A DNA stretch of 64,000 nucleotides from contig NADL03000599.1 of the NCBI GenBank assembly GCA_002205965.3, positions 930,001 through 994,000 on the forward strand, in the 5' to 3' direction. Shown piece by piece: positions 32,351 through 45,294 of this stretch. The DNA comes from Kappaphycus alvarezii. Taxonomy: Eukaryota > Rhodophyta > Florideophyceae > Gigartinales > Solieriaceae. The translations under genes were made by a program, and so were the position numbers. Position 1 is the first letter of the stretch. The number at the start of each line of letters is the position of its first letter. Under the pieces are notes generated by a model that saw only the letters and a list, made by a program, of their open reading frames with translations, was not told the DNA's origin and ran no database searches.

Positions 32351-33817
32351 TCACTCTGACTGAGTTTCTTGATCAGACGGATAATATGATGAGGTACGAG
32401 CCCTTAACTGGACCTCCATTCGCCTGCGCCTCTTATTCCGATATTTCGCTTGAGCCCTTGCCCGCTTCTGAGTCGTCTCCTCCCCAATCATGTTAAGACG
32501 ATTTCGAACACGAACATAGAAAATCTGATCACTTGCACGCAGTGGATTCCACCCTACATGCATATTTGTCAAACCTAAACAACAGCGAAAAATAGCACCG
32601 TATAGCTTCTCATTCCAACGATACTTCTGGGCTAAAACACCCCATAGACTGCACATGCGCCCAAAGTAATTTTCAACAATAATTCTATCGCTAGCAACCA
32701 TCTTGTTGAACATGTGTTCGTCACGAGTAAGCTCTCGGCTGCGGGGCTTTTTCTTCGGGTGAACAACCCTCGTAAACTCCATTGCACCCTGATAGCCTTT
32801 GTCAGTCAGCACTGCCCAATGAATTTCATAGTTCGAGGCTCCGATCCCATCATCAGGCTCAGCAGCCTGATTCTCCGTTTTCTCAAGCTGCTCTTCGTGC
32901 CACTCTAAATTCTTATGAAAAATATCAATATCGGAGACAGAGCCGGGATACGGAAGGGAGCATCCAATAGCGACGCCAGATGGTAAGACTGAAACCTCAA
33001 CCTTTAGCCCGTACAATTTGTGCTTCCCTGAGAAGTACCTCTTTGCCTCCTGTAGGTTACCGCTAGGCCGGTTACTGTTCTGGAAAGTAACATCGGTAGC
33101 ATAACGAGCGTACGGAAAATTTTTGAACTGCCTATTACTCCGACGCAACTTCTCGAACGTCCAGTGCTTGGATAAGCCACTGACTCCATAGCGATAGACC
33201 TCATGCGACAGTAAAAATATGAACGACGAAACCGTCCTCTCAAATGTCGGGCCACTTATACCAAATGCCTTTCCGACAAAGTCCCACGCCCCGCCATGTT
33301 TCAACAACGTCATGGTCATGAATAAAACATCTTTTCCCGAGAACTGAGACCGCCGCCCTCTTCCAACGTTGTAGTTTGCGGAAATGAAATTCGTAAAAGT
33401 GCTCCAGATTGAGTGAAACTCCTGGGCGGTGAAGTTAGTCATCTCGGTAATATTCTGGGAGCCACCGGCATTGTAGAAAGATTCGAAGTATGGAGCGTCA
33501 CAGTCGTTTTCGTCATCTGTATCTGGGTTGTCTTTCACGCTGTTGTAGCACTCAAGCTCAGCTCTTCTTTCCTCTGCTGCTTCAGCTAGGAGGGCAAGCC
33601 CCCGGTTGCCTGCGAGCTGGTCAATGCGGGTTGGCTTGTGTTCATTTTTCGTTGTTGAGTATTGAGGCTGTTGCAGCAACGGTTTGTTTCCAAGGCAGGT
33701 AGTATTCTTGCAGACTACCAGCCTTTGTACTCCTTTAATTGATCTGAACCTTGAATTTTTGCTCTGGTTTCCCCGGTCTTCGCATGAGATGGCGTAGAGT
33801 CCTCCGATTTCGTATTA
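32351..33817 (-). CDS. PIF/Harbinger-type DDE transposase, apparently intact catalytic core
   Basis: An open minus-strand frame of about 488 codons runs from 33817 to the stop at 32351. The recognisable protein covers the last 442. A helix-turn-helix-like block lies at about 112-150 (QFSGKDVLFMTM…TFERTV). The DDE superfamily endonuclease catalytic residues are probably Asp196 (YATDVTFQ), Asp293 (LTDKGYQG) and Glu336 (RIIVENYFGRM). A basic tail follows at 404-422. It would cut and paste the element that encodes it. No ATG is seen upstream in the frame before the stop near 33817, so the start probably lies in an upstream exon or has been lost. An AT-hook/Myb-like frame at 34752-35278 on the same strand is the expected partner. 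A dead relative lies at 24.98-25.97 kb. Confidence 0.85.
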
Positions 33818-34751
33818 ATTTGTAAATATTGAAAGAGACCGCCTAAAATCGGAAGAGATTGACTTTTCTTGCAATTACTGAATCATAAAATTTTTTTTGA
33901 AATGTTTCTTTGAAGGACAATATTTTTTTAATATGGGAGGAGCTCAGTATTGTCCCTGTGTTTGGATAATTGCGGAATTAATACCAATAAATCGCTCTTA
34001 TTAAGTGCAAATTCGACTATATTCACATGTCGTCAGTAACAGTGAGAAAGGTCTAGTGGGGCAAAATTTGCACCGTTGAAAAATAATATGCACCGTTAGA
34101 AAACATTAAATTAAGTTGCAAGCCAAGCAGTGGCGGTGAATTTCATAGCTTGACCTATGCTCGTACTTATTCTCTTACTTCCTGAAAGCCAATCAAACTA
34201 CATCGCTCTAGATACAATTGAAAATAAACATACTGGACAGCGGGTGAGAATTCATCCTTTTGCAGCCAACATCAACGATTGAGTGACACTTTGAACGCTT
34301 CCTAACTACGGCAAGCGAAAATATGTAGCGTACGTCGAAGAGGAGGAGGGAAATAAACTTGATGCTTGCCTATAGTATACAGAATAGGGCAATCAGTGTG
34401 GGAGCTATTCATTGCTCCTCTTGGTTGCCAACAATACGCCAATTTCAACATCAAATATTTGTGACAGTTCTGATAGTGTCTTCTCTATCTTCATGTTTGT
34501 CTACTGCCATTCTCTTCACGTTAACCAGACTTGATACCGGAAGAGCGCACTCTTTTTGTAATTTTCAACAACACATTGGCTCACTCATCATTGTGTACTG
34601 CAGGTCCTTCTCTGTTTCCTATTTCAAAGTCTCTAATTGTATTGTTCGACAACGATGCAGTAACAGATCCGGTGCTACATTCCCAAATGTGGCGAAGTTC
34701 TTCTTCTGATCGATCCTTAAAATAATCATCGTCAAATGTAGGCTGCAAGGT

Positions 34752-35278
34752 TTAGTATTCTGCCGCTTCGATAAATTTGAACGGTGTAGCGTACTGAATA
34801 ACACTGTTACCATCCTTCTCTCCGGCTCTCTTCCTATACAGCTCCACACTCAATCTGTCAATGTCTTCATCCGTCATTCCAGATATCTTTCGAGAGCGAA
34901 CTTTTGCTCTCGCCGCAAGAAAATGCCGCGTCTCTCTGGAAAGTTGGGCCCATGTAGATCGCATACACTCACCTGTTCGATTCATGGAGTAGTTATTAGC
35001 GCTAATTCTGGCGATTCCCTCCCATATAGTGGCTTCAGTCTGAGTAGGCCCTTCCATTGACTGGGATACCCATGCCTTAGCAAGGTACAGTGCTCCATCA
35101 GACCTGAATGATTTCCCCCTGCCCTTCCGAATATCATCAGAATCTATAGCAGAAGTATTTGACCAGGACGAAGAATTGATCTTCTTTGTTTTGGAGCCCT
35201 TGGGCCTCCCTCTGCCTCTTGTTGGTTTTGATATCAGATGAATTGGTGTAGAATACCTATAATACGGCTTTTTTATTC
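34752..35278 (-). CDS. Harbinger ORF1-like DNA-binding protein (AT-hook plus Myb/trihelix-like domain)
   Basis: The frame is open from 35278 to the TAA at 34752, about 175 codons. It has an AT-hook core (RGRGRPKGSK) near its N-terminus. A Myb/SANT- or trihelix-like domain follows, with the pattern YLAKAWVSQSMEGPTQT, a Trp-containing helix (TIWEGIAR) and RTGECMRSTWAQL. A basic segment ends the domain. PIF/Harbinger elements carry such a protein beside the transposase; it binds the element ends and helps bring the transposase into the nucleus. No ATG precedes the AT-hook in this frame (first ATG at 35057, after it). A different-frame open stretch at 35273-35497 overlaps its start, so a spliced upstream exon or a frameshift is likely. 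Confidence 0.65.
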
Positions 35279-35499
35279 CTTGTTATTGAGTTCCAGTGTT
35301 GCTAGACTCATTAGGGTTCGAACGATTCTGGGTTTGACCCGGGGCATTGAAAAGAAGGGCTGAAGCTCATCCAGATCTTGGACAGGGTCATTGAGATTTT
35401 CCTCCCCGGTTCTGGAGGTTTTCACTCTCCATCCTACCTCACTTGGGGGGCGCTTCGTAATGAGATGTTGTCTTGGTGACGCTCGCCCTTGCTCCAAGA

Positions 35500-37590
35500 G
35501 TCAAGACGATCGTGATGGATTGACAGAAATGATGACCTCAAGCACCGTCATTTGGCGGTAATCAGAAGAAATTATACACGGAAGAATCCAATTGGCTCAA
35601 AAGATCTTGATTTCTATTAAAATAAATATGGTGACGGTGTATTTCGGTACCGGTATACACATGGAAATACACCGAATCAAACGCTTCACAGAGCCAAAAC
35701 TAAATTTACAACACTGCTTGGGTTGCATATTGCGCGAAACGTTTCCCAGAAATTCATATACACTGCTGAGAGACTTTCTGTAAATGTTGTAAGACAAACA
35801 ATGAAAAATATTTATAACAAAGTGATTTTCGAAAGCACAAAAAAATAGATTCAGGTCAACACGCATGTCTTTATCTAGCTTTTACTTCATCTTATTACAG
35901 ATTGTTGGCTCCGATCGACCGCAAAACAGCGATTCAGTGCTTTTCTTTGAATCGAGTAGGTTTTGCAGGTTTTCCTCGGGAATCGCCGAATTGTACTCGC
36001 TATGAACTCTGTCGGCTGGTATACAGAGCTAAATTGCCTTCCGTACTTGTACACACCCATATTCACGACGCCTCATGCTTTTTTCCTTTAAGTAGGGCGC
36101 ACGAGAGATCATTCTAAAACCTGCTCATTTCTCTCGAAAAATGTTTTAAATTAGACCTTGAGACATGAATTATGCAACTATTCTGCTGATAAATCCAGTT
36201 TCCTCCTTGTTTTATCACCAGTAGACTTTTTCAATACTTCTATTGGTCCTGTGGTTCTTTGAAAAAAGTAAATCACCATGAACCATAAAAAGAAAAGCAC
36301 CTCTAAATTTGAAATTTTGAAAATTTCCTGGTCACTTAGAAAACTCCTTTTTGCCTTGTTTATATCATTTCAATAGCATTCGAGACTGTTAGCACCGTCT
36401 TAATTAAATTTAAACTGGTCCGAAAAAACACCTTTTTCCATTTGCAAACTCCCATTCCACCATTTCTGTTGCCCACCCAACCCGTTTTTTTGTATGCAGC
36501 AGTGGTAAAAAATGACTGCTTCACTTTTCAATTGCTCACTCTAATATCTTTTTGTATTATCAGTGCATTGCACACTTTGAAAAGTCAATATTTAAGTCCT
36601 TCCGAACCTAGTTAGTACCATTACCAGTTGTCTACGCTTCACGAATGAGTTGGCGAATAATGGCTTTTCCGACCTTGAGTGGCCTGTCACTCATCTTTTC
36701 ACAATAAATCCTGATTTATTTATATGAAATCTACTCAAAAATATCCCGAGCGCTTAAGTCTCGACGCAATGGCTCTCCATTTCACTTTTTCAGTTGCTAA
36801 GATTTCGATCACTCATTTCTCCGATTGTGTCAACTGAGTGCCAATTGGTATGTTGGTGGCTGATCTATTTCACTGGAAGTGGTTTTATTTCATGCTCGTG
36901 GCCATTACTGATTACGCTTTGTGTATTTACTGCAATTTACACTCCTCAGGGGTCAGTTTTCTGTCAGTCAATATTTCGAATCTATTATTATGTCGTCATG
37001 TAAAACAATTTTTAGAAATAATCCTTAGATGTTTCGAGAAAAGCAAATTTAATTTCTATATTCATTTTAAGAATATGCTAAGCTTTCGACTTTACCTATT
37101 GGTGGTTCATTCATCAAGCTTTGTTATTTGTTAAGATACCCTCGAGTTTATATTATGGTGCACACTGTACATTTTTTATCGTTGCTGTTAGAAATTGCTG
37201 TGAGACCTTGAAAATGACCAAGGTAAAAGTTACCTCGTGACTATCGGTCATTTTTACTTTGGAACATGTGAATCTCATCATAATCGCCGACCGCTTCTAA
37301 TCAGGTATTTCACTAATTTTTGAGTAAATTCGACCCATTTTGATGGCAAATTATATTCGAAATTTAGGATCTGACTGTGTTCGGCGTCGAGCACGCGACG
37401 CCCGCGCTCATCCACTCACAAAGGGTACCTTGCTGGAAGGGGAGAAAAATTGAGGCAAGAAAAGAGAGAGATAGAAGTGAGGAGTAAGCCAACGTTTTGG
37501 TCATCTGCGACCGTTGGAGTCTTCCGCTCAGACCTCCTATCCTACTTTCTATACTTTTTAATTCAAAAATCTATTTATCTTTCTATACCC
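35500..37590. other. AT-rich intergenic stretch without a recognisable gene
   Basis: Short frames of fewer than 100 codons, rich in Phe, Leu, Ile and Ser, show no domains. The right terminal repeat of the Harbinger element should lie near 35.3-35.6 kb, but I could not find a matching pair. Confidence 0.45.
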
Positions 37591-40330
37591 TGGCTTTTCC
37601 GTGCAAAAAGACAGAAAGTCTCCCGCAGCGTTGTTCTTCCCTTTGAAGTAAAAGATCTTGAAGTCTTATTCCGCAAGTAGGTCCAACCAGCGCTTGAGGA
37701 CTCTATGTACATTCTTGAATACGTATTAAAACGCCTGATTGTCTGTGCATAGCTTGAATGGAGTCGAGGAAAGAAGGTAAATCAGAAACTTCTTGAACGA
37801 TAACACCACTGCGAGGACTCTTCGTTCGCACACGCTGAAATTCAGTTCCGCTGCAGTTAATGTCCGACTTACATGCTGTAGTGAATGCACTTGACCTTCT
37901 AAATTCTTTTGGGCCAACAGTGCACTCAGGGCAGTGTAGGATGCATCTGTGTCCACCGCGATGGGCGCCCCTAAATACGGAAAGGAAAGCACATGTGGTG
38001 ATGTAAGCTTCTTATCAGGACTCTAACGGCGTCATTCATCTCTGGAATCCATTATGAATTCATGTCGACGTATTTTGCAGCGTGGAGAGATTTCTTAAGG
38101 CCGGTGAAATAGCGAATGAAACGGTGATAGTATCGGCAAATGTCCAAAAAGCTTCGTAGTCCGGTAATGTTCTTGGGTTCAGGTCTCCCCAGGACTGCTA
38201 TGATCTTCTATGGGTCTTTAGCGACGCCAACCGGCCGATAATGTGGCCCAGAAGTTTCATCTCGTACTGCGAGAAGCTACATTTCGACATATTAATCTTC
38301 AAACCTTTTTTGCAATAGCAGTAAGGACCTACTCATGTGCAGTCCAGTAGTCCTCCAATAACTTAACACGTCATATACGTACCGTATGGAATGCTCGCTC
38401 TCTTTCATCACCTCGTTTGTAAGTCCTTGAAACGTGGTGGGGGCGTTTATCAGCCCTAACTGCATGAATTCTAATTGAAATGTACTAAATTTGGAGAAAA
38501 AATTGTCTTCTCTTTGTAAGCCTCTTGAACCTTGCACTACCCGGTGAAAATGTTCAGCGTTGTAAAGTAGGAACTTCCAGTCAGTTCATCAAAAATTCTT
38601 CCAGTATAGGAGTGGTGAAACTCACTGGCTTCATTCTCAGGTTCGGAGCTCTTTATTATACGTAGATCCTTGTATTTCTGTCCTTTTGGCTATGATAACG
38701 GTAGGTGATAACAAGACACTTGAGACTGGGATGACAATTACTGCATTGGGCATCATTTCTAGCTACTCGCGTACCACTTCATTGTGTTAAGGCGCGAATA
38801 GACTAGAGGTCTGATGGATAGGCCTGTGTTGGGCAGTGTGTACTCGAATTGGCAGGTGAGTAAATGATTTTGTCGTCTTTAAGCTCAGAGTAGTGCTTAA
38901 TCTTGATGTCCGACGGACAAAGGTCATCAAGTGACCTCAAAATCATCTCGAGGTCGCGAAGCATATGAAAGATACTTCCTTGAGTCTCTTCCCCTAGATG
39001 CACGAGCTTAGCCCGGAGTAAATGAGTGATTACCTCATCTTCGGGAGGATTTTCGAGTTCTTCGGAAGGCACATCTGGCTCGTATAGCTTTTTGCCAATC
39101 ACGTATACGACAAACTTTCCTTCTTTATATGGGCTTACGGTTGGTTCGGAATCTGAATCAGATAAAGGGGGTAAATCTTGGCTTTCCTTTCTGATTTCAA
39201 TTGGCGATGGTTCTTGTGATCTGGCTCGAGACTGATATGTACTTCATTACCATTTGCAATCATTCCAAATGTCTGCAGTACTAAGTCCAAGGTATCCTTC
39301 AGAATTCCCAGAGCTGTGAAACCAATAATGATCTCTAATGATAGATCATTCTAGACTAGGAAGTCGAGAAGAAGGTTATTGGGACGAATTCGAATGTTCC
39401 AATACACCTGGTTATTGGCCATTTTCCACTGCCACTCAAAAACTCGTGCCGTGGAGTGGTAAGCCTAAGGCATCCACAATTCGTTGGGATAGCACATTAA
39501 GAGGATCTACTGTACTAAGAAGAGCTTTCGCATGTGTTCCATAATCCTTGATGGGCATAATTTTAATAAATCGTTCAGTTTTCTTGACTTGGTCCGACTG
39601 GGTGTCGTGAACCTTTAATCCGTCCCAAACCTGTTTTCGGAAAGTCACAGGAGCTTCGCCAGCGCCTTTACGAATTAGTTGGAAAAATATATGGCCAGTA
39701 GGGCGTTAGATAGCTCGGATTGAATGTCATATTTGGATAAATATTATTCAACTTCTGTTATCTTCGTCTTGCTCCTTGTGGATTTCTTCTTTACCTCTCC
39801 CTTTACCTTCTGCCTTGGCTTAGGGCGAGCGAGAATAGTTTGGGTTTGCACAATGTTTCACTTAAGGATTTTTTCAACTGTCATATGATTCTCATGCATA
39901 TACATTGGTAGCTTCGGAAAGGCTCATCCAAGAGTATCTCTTTCGCGGCGGCGAAGACGAGATCATCACCCATTACGGCTTCTTGAATCACAGACCCATA
40001 GTCGTCTTTGTTAGCGGAATCAGCCGGGTTTTTCTCGTGTACGACTGTGGTTAGTTGAACATATTGGCTAGATTGATTTCTTCTAGACCAGCAAGTAATC
40101 TAATGATGTCCGCGCCGCCCACAAGTTGTCCACGTTGTGCTGGCCCGCGGGTTCAACGGGCAACAGTATGCCGTGCAGCTGGACCCTTTTTAGTACGAAT
40201 ACTTAGGTTGGGGAGTATGTGAGGACTCAGCAGTTTGCTCATTTGGTCTCCGCGAACCTTTCTTGATGAAAAGTGCTGGTTAAACATTTTTTCGAGAGCA
40301 TCCAGGATCGACTCTATGTTCTACATTCTT
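37590..40330 (-). mobile_element. Decayed Ty3/gypsy retrotransposon on the minus strand
   Basis: Domains run leftwards. A zinc-knuckle-like CX2CGRRGHX4C lies near 40110-40160. The protease region (39640-39436) has a NVLSQRIVDALGLPL block, and the active DSGA motif is replaced by STVD. Reverse transcriptase starts near 39100 (KIKHYSELKDD) and continues at 38537-38292 (QLEFMQLGLINAPTTFQGL). The usual YxDD there is YVYD, so the first catalytic Asp is lost. RNase H lies at 37992-37726 (VDTDASYTALSALLAQK, ELNFSVCERRVLAVV) and is followed by a KRWLDLL…KGKNNAAGDFLS end near 37600. The integrase was not found. Stops and shifts are frequent; the element is dead. Confidence 0.82.
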
Positions 40331-40523
40331 GCACCCGGGCTCAAAATTAACTTACTGCATGATCCTGGGGTGGCGGTAAAAATTTAATGAAAGGATAGAT
40401 CCAAAATAGATAATTCCAAATAAGTGAATGATAAACTTATCTGAATAGTACTGTGAATAATAATAAAAATAAACCAATATTTATTGATAACTGAACAACG
40501 ATCGATAGTTCGATGGCCCGACG

Positions 40524-40580
40524 CTTGCTAAATTTATCTAGCAGCTTAATGCTATTAAGCTGTTAGATAAATTTAGCAAG
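40524..40580. repeat. Long hairpin, 27-bp arms with 3-nt loop
   Basis: The left arm 40524-40550 and right arm 40554-40580 pair over 27 bp with one mismatch (G·U if transcribed). The loop is GCT. The surrounding sequence is AT-rich and non-coding. It could be a foldback mobile element remnant, a small-RNA precursor-like hairpin or a recent inverted duplication. Confidence 0.9.
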
Positions 40581-42700
40581 TTTCGTAGACAAGAGTAGAA
40601 AAGCTACAAGCTTCATTTCAACATCATAATAATTTTTTTGACCAAATTCACGCTCAGGAATAAATATAGAATAATTGTCCAGATGAGCATTAATCCAAAT
40701 AATATTTTGCTGGCAATATAATTCCAGTCATTATAACTGTATAATTTAAAAACCAACTGATAGATGCAAACATTGCTTCAAGTGCAATACAGTCCAATAC
40801 AGTATCAAAAATGGGGCAGTGAAAATGGATAAAATTATTTTTCGATGATTCACACACAGTAAAAAAAACTTGAGGCACTCTGATAGAATATTTTTCCACA
40901 ATCGTTCATCAATTTACTCAATATAGAAAAAATTAAATAGTTCTCTAATAATTTTAAATAGATTTTCAATATTCACACACTTCCCCTTTTGAAAATATAA
41001 ATTTTATATATTATCATCCTGTTGACTGAAATAAATCACAAGATAAAATATTGCTCATATCTATGGATATATATCTATGGGTATAGATTCATCGAATAAA
41101 AGAAATTGTAGGAAATCGCAAACCGGACTATCCTTTTTTGTGAACGGGTCAGAAGGATTAATCTAGCCAAGTATCCAGATCATTTTCTTAATTTTTTTTG
41201 TTTCAAAATTATACCTTATTAATTGTAAATCTCCTCTTATGGTATTGCCTTCAGGTACAGGACATGTGGAAAGAGAGCTAAATAAATCCTTTTGAGCCTA
41301 CAGCGACATGTCGGGGAAAATAATATTGAGTATCTAACCGTGTTGCTGCATTAAGTTTTCGTCATTCAATAGCTTCAACAGCAGCCAAAATTTCACCAGA
41401 TAGAATAGATTAACCGGACGACTAGATAAATGTTAATGCCAATAAATTTTATGAAATATTAAATTACAATTTAGAGCAGCAATTGGAATTCGAGCAATAC
41501 AACAAAGCTGCGCATTAGTAGACCCGGTTGGTTTTCCTGTATCCTAATCCAATACGCGTAAGAAATATGTGCTCTAATGCAGCTATTCGCAATATTCCAA
41601 AATTGGCGGCGTTGTCAAAACCGTCGTTCTCAAGGAAATGGGTTATTTCACGCAGTGATCAGGGAAGATCATGTATAGAGAGAAAAGCGCCGGGAGCGCG
41701 ACGTATGACACATTATGGGAGTTCTGGCTCCTCAAAGCGATTAAAAGAAACCTGTTTACCATTAGAAGAGCATTTTAAATAGTAACGTAATATCGCAGCT
41801 GTTTCAAAGGTTTCAACTGTAGAAAAAAGGTCAGGGAAGTAGTCAAATTCTTGCCCATTTAGATGTTGCAGTAGAGCTTGCACTTTTTCTTGATCGGTCT
41901 TGTCTTACGCGAGCACTTTCTCAAACAAATAGAAAAACTTTCTAAATCAGGTAGTTTCATCTAAGGTTCGACAATTAGGATCGGACTAAAGCGGCCCTGC
42001 TGAGAGTTCCATGACTAGTTCCGATGCGGAGGGAGTGGGAAAGGGAAATAAGAGCGTGAAAACAAAATAAAAGGGAGTTTATAATTCAGGAGTAAAACAA
42101 CTGAGTAAAACAGCTGCTGAACGAGACCGAGTTTCCTGGTACTTTTGCCCTCCTTTCGATAGGGGCGTAAATATAAAACAATATAGAGCTTTTTGTGCGC
42201 TTGCGAAAAAGAGCGCCTCGAAGCGACAACAAAAGTAGAGAAAAGGCGCGGAAAATAACAAAGAAACTAAAACAGGGCCTAAGTTTGTCACACCGGACAT
42301 AAATTTGTTGCTCAATGCATAAAAATGAAGCTGATGCCGTGTTTGCCGCAGGAATAACTCAGGTGAGAGGAACAATGTACGCACCCACACCGTGGATGAA
42401 TAATCCCTAGGAGGTGGTTGAGGTCTTAGAGCCGATCACGTGGAAGCGGTTTCGTGAATATTTCCCTTAGGTTGTTAATTGATGAAACGGTGAAGATGGC
42501 GCATCTGGTACCGTTTCAGCTTATCCAAAATGCTGTAGTAGGTAAACAGATTTCCTGCGCTTCATTCTAGCGACAGAGCGGAGCATCTCGAGGTTTGGAA
42601 AATATACTAGTCGGACCTTTGCAGTTACTTCGGGGTAGACACCTGGCTCGTGTTAAAGGCGAAGTGAAACGATTACTTGGGTCAGTTCAAAGTGTATAGC
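40581..42700. other. Intergenic stretch, no recognised gene
   Basis: An 84-codon plus-strand frame (41528-41782) and a 103-codon minus-strand frame (42079-42390) show no recognisable domain. The 3' end or LTR of the adjacent minus-strand copia relic may lie at 42.0-42.7 kb, but no second LTR was found. Confidence 0.4.
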
Positions 42701-43720
42701 AATATACTCCGCTTCAGCCGTAAAGTTAGCCAAGATTTTCTCCTTTCGAGAGAACCAAGCGACTAGATTTTTGCTCTAAAAAACCGCCGCAACTGAGTGT
42801 TCGTTGCGGTCCGCCCTGTCATTGACCCAGTCAGATTCAGTGGAGAGTCTGTCCGGCCCGGTTGTGCAGGAGTCTTGGTGTGGTAGATACAAAAATCCAT
42901 GGTCCTAGTGAGAGCAGAGTTATCGTAGAATCCCCTTGAGTAGAGCAAAGTGGCGGTAGATTGGTGAGTGGTTCACAGCTCCGAGTTTCTCCTTCGCAAA
43001 AGATAGGTTGGTACGGGTGCTATCGGCGAGGTAGCGCAACTCGCCAACCAGTTTGCTGTAGTTGGATTTGTGGCTGTGAATACAAGGATATCCTGTTTCT
43101 AGTGGGTACAAAAGTATGACTGACAGATAAAGGGTGATTTTGTCATTGGCCGATGCCATTCCAGCCTCGTTGAAAGTACTGGCTGTGAGGAGGTAATGCT
43201 GGTGGAAGACATAGTTGCAAGGGCCCCGTGTTTTCTCCCAACTTATGTACTTGGGATGAACCCCATTTGTTTGAGTTTGGCTCCCTACAGTATTTAGCTT
43301 TCATTATCTGCCAGAAACTCGTCAATTAGAGTTTGGGAGTTGGTCGCTACGGTGAAGTGGTCACTGCAAACAGCGTAGAGAAGAGTATTTCCTGCCATAA
43401 AAACCCCTAAATCCCCAAATCAGTATGCAGTGATCGGCTTCCGAGCTGACATAATCGGTATTATTAAGGTACTGAAGCATAGGACTATTATGTTAGTACG
43501 CTCCGGATGGCGTTTGTACAGTTTGAGGTTGAGTCTACTGGTTGCAAGAGACGAACAGCCGTTTTTAAAGCTTCCACCGCTTCGTTTATGTTCCCTAATG
43601 TAGACGGAGGATTAGAAGCGTTTTTTATCCGTGACACACGCCTTCTTTAGATCGAATCGGTCGAAAATAAGAGACTTGTGGGCGACGATGGCAATGGTCG
43701 TGCGGGTTGACGTCCGGTCC
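42700..43720 (-). pseudogene. Decayed copia reverse transcriptase/RNase H fragment
   Basis: Minus-strand blocks match copia order: an SDHFTVATNSQTLIDEF block near 43330-43390, where YVDD should be, so the catalytic pair is damaged. Next come YSKLVGELRYLADSTRTNLSFA near 43060-43000 and an RNase H segment near 42850-42760 in shifting frames. The equivalent block of the better preserved copia element at 1.7-9.5 kb reads YKDTIGSLLYFSTRTRPDLAYA, so this is a different copia family. Stops are frequent, and gag, protease and integrase were not found. Confidence 0.72.
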
Positions 43721-45290
43721 GCCAAATATAATTTAATCGATTTTAATCAGAGACATTAGAGCGAATGAAAATTGCCCTTTTGCCACTGACCACTCTTTCT
43801 GTGGCGGGTCACTAGTCCTTATTAATTTCCAGACTTAGATGAGTTTATCACGAAAAATAAATGAAGCGTATACTTGTGCGGAGTTCAATTTATGCAAATT
43901 ATCCATGTTAAGCCTCCATAAGTATGAAGAACTCACCTACACTTCACTTACGCCCAATGATCTATTTGTTGAGAGAAAAATGTAGTCACGAGAGTATATA
44001 ATGTTATTTATTACTTCGTGATTTTTTTCTTTAGAGCCAATATATTGCCGATAAAATTTGCGCTACAATTTTTTTCAACCTGGCTCAGTTCCGCAGTAGT
44101 CCTATACTGACTTTCGTGAGGATAATTCAGTAATAACCGACCTAGCCATGCTCATAAAAAAATCGGCTACTTTTCATTGACTGTATTATTTAATACTAAA
44201 ATCCCGTTCTCGTATTCAAAATGAATGTGAGAACGTTCTATCGTCAAAATATTCTTTGATGGGATATGCCAATAATTGAAAGGGCAAGAAGTGAATGTTA
44301 AGATCAACAGTGAAAAAATATGCCAAAATTTCAATATTTTGAATGGGGGTCAAAAATTACTCTGGGCATTTTAAAATTCCCACCAGTAATCAAAATCCAA
44401 TCTCAATTCATCAAAACTCATTTTCCAATACATCCTTATGTCTTTTCTAAAACAGACCTACCACTCAGCCGTATTCATTTTTTTTTCAAATGAAACCTTT
44501 TGAATCTTTGATCGCGTACCGCCAAGATTGTAGCCTAAGGAAGAAAAGTGGATCCAGATCAGACGGAACTCAATTCATTTACTGTACTGCGATCTTTAAA
44601 TTCGCTATTTCCAGTAATTTGTTTCTGTATATCAAATTTTAGGTCTACAATCGATGTTTCCCAAAAATCTATTTTTGATCATGCACATGCTGTATCGTCA
44701 TTCATAAACTAAAAAACAAGTAATTTTGCGTGTTGACTCCATTTCATATAGGGATCAAAATCTGAACAAATCCGCATCCATACTGGGTCCAGATGTGACG
44801 CCTGAAATCCTTCTTTTAGGGACACGATATAAAAGTTATAATTGTGTTAGGGCTGGAAATATCTGCAAGTTGTTTCAAGATCAGAAAAAGTTATTATATA
44901 ACGTTCAAACATTGTATCTCACAATAATTTGACCACAAAAGAGGGTTAAGCATCCTGTCGGGCGACAATGCCCACTTCTGAAGTAAGAAAACTCAAACGA
45001 GGAAGGAAATATTTCCGCTCAAGATTAAAAGGGCGAACTTTCAGGTCTCTAATGAATAAATACCTAAATAGACATAAAATTTGTAATTATATAGGAGCTT
45101 CAAATCTGTTAAGCAGCTTTCTGCCAAAACTTTGGCAAAATGTATCAAATTTCTGGTCTATTTGGAGCATTTCCGCCTACCAAAGCGCAACGCGATACCC
45201 GAATGATGGCAAGCCTTTTAGACAGGCAACTGATTTTTTAATGGCGAAGATAAATTGATGTACATTTGCACATACCAGAATTATTCGATG
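43721..45290. other. AT-rich intergenic stretch, nothing recognised
   Basis: Frames of 68 and 96 codons on the plus strand (44726-44932, 44968-45258) show no domain. No repeat or RNA gene was seen. Confidence 0.4.
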
Positions 45291-45294
45291 GTCC

